Below the pieces are notes generated by a model. The model saw nothing but the letters and a program-made list of their open reading frames with translations. It was not told where the DNA came from and ran no database searches. Positions 16,901-23,900 of a stretch of 27,211 bases of DNA are shown piece by piece. The stretch spans positions 1 to 27,211 of IMG/VR virus record IMGVR_UViG_3300000553_000275. The stretch is one strand, 5' to 3'. The position numbers and the translations under genes were made by a program. Positions within the stretch are counted from its first letter, which is position 1. Each line of letters begins with the position of its first letter. The DNA is from a virus.

Positions 16901-17121
16901 CGTCCTATTTAGATGTTGTCACTGGTAAATCAAACAAACCAACAATATTGGACACGTTCTATTCAGGATCTACATCTGCAACGTCATCATATTTGACTCC
17001 GTATGTCACAACAATCGGTCTATATAATGGGGCAGATCTTATTGCAACTGCAAAGTTAGGAACTCCGACGAAAAACCTTGGGTATTTCCCAATTAATTTT
17101 ATTGTTAGATTCGACATGTAA
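13963..17121 (+). CDS. FG-GAP beta-propeller plus dockerin-like adhesin
   Basis: A 1052-residue protein. Residues about 256-725 contain about seven FG-GAP/integrin-alpha-type repeats. They start at or near M256 (MGYSVAAS...AAIGSP), F324 (FGRSVDV), F395 (FGQKISI...VVGCP), F454 (FGRDLKI...IVGNG), F526 (FGTSVSI...AIGAP), F607 (FGHSVDL...VVSSP) and about 701 (YDVAIFN...VVGNP). Several end in a (V/A)Y(V/L)F strand. Seven such units fit one closed propeller. Residues 847-858 (DLNKTGKFEFDD) and 932-943 (DINGDGVSDYND, then IKLVWKYF) are dockerin-type calcium loops. Residues 1013-1052 repeat the TTIGLYN module of the preceding protein. This arrangement suggests a receptor-binding or decoration protein attached by its C-terminal module. 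The domain content is seen; the adhesion role is inferred. Start 13963 is the only open ATG, since those at 13958 and 13967 run into stops. Confidence 0.75.
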   Translation: MNDVGISVEFINYGTPWVANYCTLVDSGSSPYILEEEDLTQDIELEDTGSGYINLESINSISSLNLPYYGVPYFVFIPPTSASYDSSSYSVALQQSDYDFTTIREGLFVNSNVMFNPDIECKNVDDTYKRIVFNQVKNSYYDFNPITTIGSNNQFDVMLDGKNQVIYSSIKSVNIPQPFFGESIIQNSIAIRENRGLVDYTIVDDGNGNLYTKDKMFSVVIDDQNRGEFSTFPTASETTSSISESSCRFYTRRLNMGYSVAASDEYAAIGSPCFEKHIPTEGFVDIYNYDKTVSDKFSYLMTLKHTPDIAYPVYDILIETNTDFGRSVDVCGKACAISVITAKYYFTSSFGIDVYSSSAVPAIEIYDLSTTSSLPSTIVSASMVPSIYDTGSGTFGQKISINNNFLVVGCPYSYKNPNTLKFGGSVYVFSGSINTEYSFHSMLTGSNPGTDILFGRDLKIDKTYNRIIVGNGNFDQAISSNAYLFEYVSGSWKEIYTFSSPPKTTENLNFIGVQPYSTELDLPDAFGTSVSIYCASYNDYTVAIGAPFDRVVTEYSGSSCYKNGAVYLFDRQYCTLTGSGSIISYVDDGFVQNRVSGNDETFKNNKFGHSVDLHDNKLVVSSPKYLQELPADYFSGTFMENNLLVHPRLEEAYLGMFHIYIKTETYVPPSMSNNSGSVLNFAWSDYATYKPRKLYGHPHCFYAYDVAIFNDNLVVGNPIVLVNSTSGSSAPYDISLENTIVDVQVDKTVFVKNLQGNFNIFTFSDYESEHHVGNVFYKTGRMVLSTSGSIFDSIFETYVNDFPIYDIEFKNKIRLYEKEIICTVNPGEFNYSTNPTAYTYSIVSPLDLNKTGKFEFDDCDKVLRGLYYKFTGTEAWWKLFDGFSDMSNFDTAIENSLFNYYISNSPTKTLLTSRLTPNEISYIVNDLNKVLDINGDGVSDYNDIKLVWKYFVSHLSPNNFNQYQTSRCISGNRPTYDMVTSYLDVVTGKSNKPTILDTFYSGSTSATSSYLTPYVTTIGLYNGADLIATAKLGTPTKNLGYFPINFIVRFDM
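14728..16137 (+). repeat. Seven FG-GAP-like protein repeats (probable beta-propeller)
   Basis: Codons for residues about 256-725 of the 1052-residue protein. Repeat starts are at residues 256, 324, 395, 454, 526, 607 and about 701, spaced 59-94 residues apart, each with an FG.S(V/I)-like start and a (V/A)(V/I)G.P-like strand. Several blades have degenerate FG or GAP elements. Confidence 0.65.
16501..16536 (+). other. Dockerin-type loop 1 (DLNKTGKFEFDD)
   Basis: Codons for residues 847-858 of the 1052-residue protein. D, N, T and D sit at loop positions 1, 3, 5 and 12, with a helix following. Less canonical than loop 2. Confidence 0.5.
16756..16791 (+). other. Dockerin-type loop 2 (DINGDGVSDYND)
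   Basis: Codons for residues 932-943 of the 1052-residue protein. It has the classic dockerin pattern D.NGDG...ND followed by the helix IKLVWKYF. Confidence 0.7.
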
Positions 17122-17126
17122 TTTGA

Positions 17127-17134
17127 TATTTATT
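17127..17134. promoter_or_regulatory. Gap octamer TATTTATT (candidate late promoter element), copy 4
   Basis: Lies in the 37-base gap before the receiver gene, 24 bases upstream of its ATG. The minus strand reads AATAAATA. It is followed by GAGGTG at 17143-17148, the best ribosome-binding site I see in the window, ten bases from the ATG. Confidence 0.5.
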
Positions 17135-17158
17135 GTGTGAAAGAGGTGTTGTTTAATT

Positions 17159-17677
17159 ATGATTAATGTAATGGTAATTGAAGATAACGATGGGGATTAT
17201 GTTCTCGCAAGAGAAGCTATAGCTACGCACTCACAACAAATTGAATTATCCAGAGCAAAAACACTTGCAGATGGGTTGGACCAGATAATGACCAAAACTA
17301 ATATTGATCTAATATTAGTTGATTTACATTTACCAGATTCTATTGGTACTAGTACCATTTTGCTAATAAAAGAAATAACAGATATACCCATTGTGGTATT
17401 GACCGGAAATGATGATGACGAAATGATAGTAGATTCTATACGATGCGGAGCATATAATTTTTTACATAAATCTGAAATGAACGGGAATCTACGGAGAGCT
17501 ATTCTTACTGCCAAGGCAAAATCAGACTGTGATTCAGAAAAGAGGAAAAAATTGTTGGAAACGATGAGAAAATACTTTCCGCCCACAGCGAAAACAGAAC
17601 CTTCCCAAAAACAAGAAATAAAATCTACTAATATTATGGAGGATGTCGAAACCGAGATGTTGGCGACAATTATATGA
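17159..17677 (+). CDS. CheY-like response-regulator receiver protein
   Basis: A 172-residue stand-alone receiver. Two-component receivers accept a phosphoryl group from a histidine kinase on a conserved Asp. All key residues are present: acidic pair E8/D9 (VIEDNDGD), phosphoacceptor D55 (LILVDLHLPDS), T82 (VVLTGND) and K104 (FLHKSEM), with GAYNFLHK matching the usual beta5 region. Residues about 1-122 make the whole domain. The remaining 50 are polar and Lys/Glu-rich with no recognised output domain, so it is probably a CheY/Spo0F-type protein acting through contacts. It has the strongest ribosome-binding site in the window (GAGGTG, 17143-17148). Its stop overlaps the next start (ATGA at 17674-17677), so the two proteins are made together. 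No kinase is visible nearby, suggesting it intercepts a host kinase. A receiver among tail genes is unusual. Confidence 0.85.
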   Translation: MINVMVIEDNDGDYVLAREAIATHSQQIELSRAKTLADGLDQIMTKTNIDLILVDLHLPDSIGTSTILLIKEITDIPIVVLTGNDDDEMIVDSIRCGAYNFLHKSEMNGNLRRAILTAKAKSDCDSEKRKKLLETMRKYFPPTAKTEPSQKQEIKSTNIMEDVETEMLATII

Positions 17678-18051
17678 GCATTGAAATTGAAGATATAATG
17701 ATGGAACTAGTAAAGAACATAGGGGAATCAAACAAGATTCTTCTTGAACGCGTGTCTAAATTAGAAGAAAGTAGCAGAAATACTGCTACCCATGTAGATA
17801 TGGTGGAGTTGGTTAAGGCCGTTTATCGTGTTAATGAAGATACACAACAAATAATTTGTTATATAGCAGATCTTGATAACAGTGTTGGAACTATAGATAT
17901 TCTTACGAAGTGGGATAAATTTTGGTCATGGCTATCCAGGGGTAAAGTTATTGGAGGAATCATTGTTGCAATTTTAGCGGTGGTTGGTGCATTCGTCTGG
18001 TTTTTAATAAAATGGTTACCCCTCCTTACAAAACTATTTTCTGGCAGTTAA
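17674..18051 (+). CDS. Coiled-coil protein with one C-terminal membrane segment
   Basis: A 125-residue protein of unknown function, translationally coupled to the receiver by a four-base ATGA overlap. Residues about 8-36 (IMMELVKNIGESNKILLERV) form a likely coiled coil, and 40-70 are also helical. Residues about 92-113 (VIGGIIVAILAVVGAFVWF) are one strong membrane segment, flanked by K91 and a short tail with lysines, giving a probable tail-anchored topology with the coiled coil in the cytoplasm. It could tether the receiver at the membrane, act as a holin or spanin-like lysis factor, or be a superinfection-exclusion protein. Coupling favours a partner role with the receiver, but no motif decides this. 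Trp-rich spacing before the membrane segment (WDKFWSWL) suggests an interface helix. Confidence 0.7.
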   Translation: MSIEIEDIMMELVKNIGESNKILLERVSKLEESSRNTATHVDMVELVKAVYRVNEDTQQIICYIADLDNSVGTIDILTKWDKFWSWLSRGKVIGGIIVAILAVVGAFVWFLIKWLPLLTKLFSGS

Positions 18052-18055
18052 AACA

Positions 18056-20890
18056 ATGAATAACTTGACCCAACTTTTCGTTGATAAGTTTAATTTACTC
18101 TTATCAGAATCCATAGAATTGTTGTTAGAAGCCGCCAGAATTCAGCATATAGAAGATATTATTTTCTGGGAAGGGTCTCGTGGCGCTTTAAGAGCAGTAA
18201 AAAGCCTTGAATCTCTACAGGCAGGAAATACCAAAGATTTGTCTGTTAAATGGGATGGTTCTCCTGCAATAATTTTCGGAAGAAATCAATCTGGCCAGTT
18301 TGTATTAACTGACAAAAACGGCTTTGTTGCTAAATCATATAATGGTAAGCCTACTTCTGCCGTTGAACTGGAGAAAATGTTTTTGGGAAGGGGATCAAAC
18401 AAAGATATTAGTTATAGACAATTCGCTGCGAATATGAAAAGTGTATGGCCTATATTTGAAGAGTCTGTTCCGACTGAATTCCGAGGGTATTTTAAGGGAG
18501 ATTTATTATATTTTAATACCCCAAAACTAGAAAATGGAAGATACATATTCAAACCAAATATCGTAACATACAGTGTTTCAGAAACATCTGAGCTTGGAAA
18601 AAAAATATCTAAAAGTGTAGTCGGAGTTGTGGTTCATAGGATTGTGGACGAGGCCGGTACCGAATATCCAATAAAAGATTTAAACCTTTTTAAAGGTGCG
18701 AGATTGTTAGTGATTCCTCCTATTATTGTTCAAAAACCACCGGTTATTGATAAAGGAATACTTAGAAAACTAGAATCTTCTATAAAACGCAATGCCAGAG
18801 ATATTGATTCTTTGTTAGATAAGAACAAACTCTCAGCGCAAAAAATGACAGATTTTCCTGATATTTTGTACAAATATATCAATAGTAAGGTTGATACAGG
18901 ACTAGAAGGCCTTGGCAAAGACTTTTTAAAGTGGCTATCTAAAAGCAACGTATCAGATACAAAAAAGAAAAAGATTGACGAATATATAAGACAAAATGTA
19001 AACGGATTTATTGCATTGTGGGAAATTGTTACGTCTCTCATGTCAATAAAGGATAACATAGTTGACCAGATAGATAGTCAAAATGTAGATATACAGACAT
19101 CCATTAATGGAAAGCCTGGTGGAGAAGGATATGTTTTATCACAACCGGACGGAGATATAAAACTGGTCTCAAGATCAAAATTTAGTGCTGCAAATAGAGC
19201 CGTGGTGAGAGAGGATATAGTTGAAGGTGGGTGGTTAAATCCAAAATTAACATCGGGAACGAAACTGACTCCTGACATAATTGAGAAAGTAAATACACAG
19301 TTTAATATCTTTATTGGTGATCTAAATGAGTTCATTTTATCAAAAAACATACCAATTATCAAAGAATTTAAGATTCTTGGTTCTGCCGCATATTATATTA
19401 AAGATCTGGAAGATAAGAAAGAAACCCAATACGGGGATATTGATATGATGCTGGTATTGGAAAAGTCTCCAGACGAAATAGATCAACAAACCAAATCGAA
19501 ATATCAAAAAATTATAGTGGATTTCGTGGAAAATTCTTCGCAGGGATACGTTGACAAAGAATCAGCAAGGCGGAGTCACGGTTCACAATTAATTATAAAA
19601 TTGGGGGAAGAATCATGGGTTCAATTGGATTTGTTGTTTACACTGGAAGAATATAAAGACTGGTTTTCCACGAGATTTACACCGCAGCGTGGTATAAAGG
19701 GGTTCGTAATAGGAAATCTATATTCATCATTAGCAGATACTTTAAATATTAGCATTTCAGATAGGGGCGTTAGAACCAAGACCAAAGACGGTAAAATAGT
19801 ATCATATTCTCTAAAGAAAGACGTAATTGACAAACTGGTTACAAAGCATCCAAAAACATTCTTATATGATATTTGCACATTTTTGTCAAAGTTTTATGAG
19901 TTGCCTCTGCAAGAAATAGATCCAAATCTTGATGCAAATCGTGGCATGGATCCGAAAAATATTGACTTTAAGGGATTTGTAAAGGGCGTTTATGGACTGG
20001 CAAAAACACTGGAAAAATCGGGCATTTTGGATAAAATGGGATTCACGTATACTTCTTTTATCACATCCATAAAATCAAAATATTCAGAAAAATCCACAGA
20101 CCAATTGAATAAGAGAGAGAAAAAATCTGATTCAGAAGAGACTCAACAATCGATTGATAAAATAAAAAAGAATATAGAATTTGGGACTTCCATACTTGGA
20201 AGTACACTTAATGAAGGCGGAAACGTATTCAAGGACCCCTCTGGAAAAATATTGACACATAGAATTAATAAACCCGATGTTATTCCTACAATTAACTGGT
20301 TGGAAAAATTGACCGGATTAAAACTGGTGGATAATACATTGGGAACAACTGGTATCAAGGATTCATCTGGAGATTTAGATTTGGCTGTCGATGTTTCTAC
20401 CATATCCAAAGAACAATTGTCAGCGATTCTTATTAAATGGGCTATAAAGACCAAACACGATCCAAAGGAATTTGTCAAAAAGACAGGAGATTCCGTCCAT
20501 TTCAAGACCCCTATCCTTGGAAACGAAGAGAATGGGTTTGTTCAGACAGATTTTATGTTCGGTGATCCTGCATGGATGAAATGGAGTATGCGAGGAGAAC
20601 CAGAACCATATCGGGGAATGCAAAGACATGTATTGTTGGCCAGTATAGCAAAATATAAAAACCTCAAATGGTCATATAAAAATGGATTGGTTGATAGATC
20701 AACAGATAAGATAGTCAGTAAAAACCCTAAAGAAATTGCAAAAATTTTATTGGGGGTTGATGCTACAGAGAAAGATTTGGAAAATATTCCAACAATTATA
20801 AATAAGATAAAATCCGATCCGAATTACGATGCCATGACCGCAGAGGCTAGACAGACACTAAAACAACAGTATAATGCAATCCTGCCGTAA
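18056..20890 (+). CDS. Ligase-like nucleotidyltransferase fused to two Pol-beta-type nucleotidyltransferase domains
   Basis: A 944-residue probable enzyme. Residues about 25-390 resemble the ATP-dependent ligase/capping-enzyme fold. K65-x-D-G68 (SVKWDGSPAIIFGR) is a motif I candidate for the nucleotide-accepting Lys; EFRGYFKGDLLYF (141-153) could be motif III; GEGYV (356-360) and DIKLVSR (367-373) look like motifs IV and V. From memory, phage proteins with this WDGSPA block are annotated as DUF6267 or hypothetical. Residues about 435-570 are a Pol-beta-type domain: G442-S443, D461xD463 (YGDIDMMLV) and third Asp D525 (VQLDLLF). Residues about 710-870 are a second one: G763-T764, D773xD775 (SGDLDLAVD) and D832 (VQTDFMF). 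All catalytic carboxylates are intact. Substrates could be RNA, DNA, protein or small molecules. It starts four bases after the membrane protein and belongs to the same operon as the receiver. Confidence 0.75.
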   Translation: MNNLTQLFVDKFNLLLSESIELLLEAARIQHIEDIIFWEGSRGALRAVKSLESLQAGNTKDLSVKWDGSPAIIFGRNQSGQFVLTDKNGFVAKSYNGKPTSAVELEKMFLGRGSNKDISYRQFAANMKSVWPIFEESVPTEFRGYFKGDLLYFNTPKLENGRYIFKPNIVTYSVSETSELGKKISKSVVGVVVHRIVDEAGTEYPIKDLNLFKGARLLVIPPIIVQKPPVIDKGILRKLESSIKRNARDIDSLLDKNKLSAQKMTDFPDILYKYINSKVDTGLEGLGKDFLKWLSKSNVSDTKKKKIDEYIRQNVNGFIALWEIVTSLMSIKDNIVDQIDSQNVDIQTSINGKPGGEGYVLSQPDGDIKLVSRSKFSAANRAVVREDIVEGGWLNPKLTSGTKLTPDIIEKVNTQFNIFIGDLNEFILSKNIPIIKEFKILGSAAYYIKDLEDKKETQYGDIDMMLVLEKSPDEIDQQTKSKYQKIIVDFVENSSQGYVDKESARRSHGSQLIIKLGEESWVQLDLLFTLEEYKDWFSTRFTPQRGIKGFVIGNLYSSLADTLNISISDRGVRTKTKDGKIVSYSLKKDVIDKLVTKHPKTFLYDICTFLSKFYELPLQEIDPNLDANRGMDPKNIDFKGFVKGVYGLAKTLEKSGILDKMGFTYTSFITSIKSKYSEKSTDQLNKREKKSDSEETQQSIDKIKKNIEFGTSILGSTLNEGGNVFKDPSGKILTHRINKPDVIPTINWLEKLTGLKLVDNTLGTTGIKDSSGDLDLAVDVSTISKEQLSAILIKWAIKTKHDPKEFVKKTGDSVHFKTPILGNEENGFVQTDFMFGDPAWMKWSMRGEPEPYRGMQRHVLLASIAKYKNLKWSYKNGLVDRSTDKIVSKNPKEIAKILLGVDATEKDLENIPTIINKIKSDPNYDAMTAEARQTLKQQYNAILP

Positions 20891-20921
20891 TTTAAGCTAG
20901 TTATTGTTTGTATTAAACCGT

Positions 20922-20939
20922 TATAAATCGATATTTATT
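20922..20939. promoter_or_regulatory. Gap octamer TATTTATT, copy 5, next to a + strand TATAAATC
   Basis: The 56-base gap before the fibre gene holds TATAAATC at 20922-20929 (one mismatch from the T4 late core, + strand, 17 bases before the ATG at 20947) and TATTTATT at 20932-20939 (the minus strand reads AATAAATA). Together they make a near-palindrome around ATCGAT. This is the only gap where the late-promoter core appears in both orientations. Confidence 0.5.
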
Positions 20940-20946
20940 ATTGTAT

Positions 20947-23900
20947 ATGATAAATAATACACAAAAATCCGGGGCAAAATATAGCTTATCAACCATGCCT
21001 GTAGATATTGAGGATGCTTCTCATCTTTCCGATTACTTCGTTGTTTCAGAACTTCCTTCGGTTCTTAATGCAGGCAAAACGTTGTTTGCCATAAATGGTT
21101 CACCACTTTTAAAATCAAATGCACAAATTTTGGTCGAAGTATTAGATGCATCTGGAAATGCTTTATATTATGAAGTGGCTGAATCAGGATATTATTCATA
21201 TAATGTGACCACAGATTTGGCGATTTCCATTACAGTAGATCAATCTACAGAACCAGGAATTGGGACAATAACTTTGGTCGGAACAACTGCTACAGGGCAA
21301 AATGTTCGATGGTCTACAAACATAAAAATTGACCCTTCCCAGGAAAATCGTTCCAAGGTGATTTTTTATCAGACTCCAAAAATCGAAACAAATTCATCTC
21401 TGGTTTATGTTTTGAATGAAACCCTTTCGTCAGCAAATACGGACCCAATTATCATTTCGGGAAGTATATATGGTACACCAAATGTTCCCAGGGCCTATTC
21501 TGATATTAATGCAATTGATCCGAAAAAAACGCAAACAGGATATACATTAACAACATTAAATACTTCTCAGGGGTTTTCGTCTGATAATGTTAATTCCACT
21601 ATTGTGTTAAATGTTGATACAATATCATACTTGAACGGAAATAATATAGTTACTCGATCTGTAGATATAACACAATCCTATGATATCACTGGTGTAATTA
21701 ATACAGGATCAATTACAATCGATTCTCCGTTTACATATTTTACCGGAAATGTTAATCAAGTAGTTCCTATTATACATGGAAATTTTACAAACAAATATGT
21801 CCATGTTGGATATATTACTGGTTCTGAAGCAGATGACGAAAGTAATCCAGATAAGAAGAAAATTTTTCAATATATGCCACATAATGGTGGTATTGTATTC
21901 CTTAAAAATGGATATTTGGAAGTTACCTATTCAAATTTGGCAACATTTACTGGAAAAGTTTACCGACACAAAATTTATAGAAGAAGTTTGAATAAATCAT
22001 CAGACTATGAATGCATTGCCGATGAACCATTAGAAAACAAAAATATACTTATAGACACTATTACAGTAAATAGGTTTTTCAATGAGATCGGAAAATATCC
22101 AAACCAGACTCATGTTAATAGATACTACTATAGTAGCAGTGCGAATTTACATCTAACACAATCTTCCGACCCAATATTGGATTCGATGACAATAAATTGT
22201 TCTTCGCCAAATCCATTGGGGATTAGTCTATCACAATATATTATCATTAAAAACAATAGTTCTATCTACACTACGTCTTCCGCATATATTCCCTATGATT
22301 CTAATGCTTTCGAGACAAGAAAAAGTGCATCATATGATAGCAACTTTTTGGAATTGTACCCCAATACGGATTATTCAATTGGAGCCGATTTGGCATTAAC
22401 GTCTAATGACATAACCAAAGAATCCAGACTAACGTTTTATTTCACTGGGTCATTTAATAATGATCTGGCACAATCAGATCCTGCATATGTTAATGGGGTT
22501 GGTTTAAAATTGGCCGAATATATATTGCCGCCAGGAAAAAGTTCCGTGACATTTGATTCCGTCATGGATAAAACGCTCTTTTCGTTTGTTAATGATTATC
22601 GAGGAACTATAGTAATGGTACCCGTAAATTTGTCATCGATAAGGATATCAAACTTCTCGGTTTCAACATTTTCAGAATATGGATTTAACCCAGACTTATA
22701 TACTGTTAGAATACCATTTGATGTTACTGTCAAAAATGAACAGTTTGAAATTAAAATAGAATTTTTCGATGTTGATTTTAACCTAATATATTCAGAACTT
22801 ATAGATGTTATAAATTTTGACCAATATGGTCAAACATTATACAAATATATTCCAAATTATCTTTCAGCGGATCAACAATCCGTAGTAAATACGTTAAATT
22901 CTGGGTCTATTAGTCTAACAGTTCCGATTACTGCCAGTGCATTTTTAACAACCAACCCAGGAGTAGGATTTTTTGGAACTGCTAGCTATGCTTTAAATTC
23001 AAGCGGAAGTTCTGGAACATCATTAATAACTGGTTCAACTTATCCAATAACATCAAGCTGGTCCAACAATTCAGTAACTTCTAGTAATGCAATTTCTAGT
23101 TCGTATGCTTTATCTGCTAGTTACGCTGCCAATGTTCCCACAAGCGTGCCTACATCAAGTTATTCTTACACGTCTAGTTGGTCTGTTAATTCTCTTACTG
23201 CATCATCAATTAACTTTGTTCCAAATTTGGCTAACACCGCAAGCTATAATATTAGTTCCAGCCATTCGTTGAATAGTGATAATTCGGTTTCCAGTTCATA
23301 TTCTATATCGTCAAGTTGGGCACCAACTCCCCCAGCATTAGTAACAGGTTCAACTTACCCAATCACATCAAGTTGGTCCAACTATAGTATAAGCTCAGGC
23401 TATTCATTGAATAGTGGAACGTCAACAAATTTGTCTGGTGGATATGTTAGTTCAAGCGGAATTGTATCGAATACAATTTCTGCTAACACGGCGTCATTTT
23501 CTGGGTTAACAATTAATGATTATTTGCAATTACTACCGGTAAATGCCAATATAATCCCCACTGATCATTCTGCCGGGTATATCTACGTAAGCGGTTCAAC
23601 TAATCAAATATATTTCTCACAATATAATGGTTTAGCGACCGATACAGTACAGTTAAGTTGGCTGGAAGATAACCTTTATACTGGGGTATTATGGGGAGGA
23701 TCGATTACCACTGGTTCATCCACAACTATCAACATTGGAAGTGGGAGCGGCATTATTGTCAATCTTAACGCAACAATAACAGAACAACCATATCCAACAA
23801 TTAATTATGTAAACTGGAATACAATAACAAATTATCCATTATCATATTTAACATCATCAATTTCCAGTTTCATTGGGATTGACTCATCAGGAAATGTATT

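Noticed and set aside
17197-17586. 129-residue open frame on the minus strand opposite the receiver gene
   Set aside because: The + strand frame has a complete set of receiver motifs, a good ribosome-binding site and operon spacing. The reverse frame has no recognisable features and its extent mirrors the codon pattern of the real gene.
20941-20943. TTG as the start of the tail-fibre gene
   Set aside because: An ATG follows two codons later, and the TTG directly abuts the TATTTATT octamer, leaving no room for initiation.
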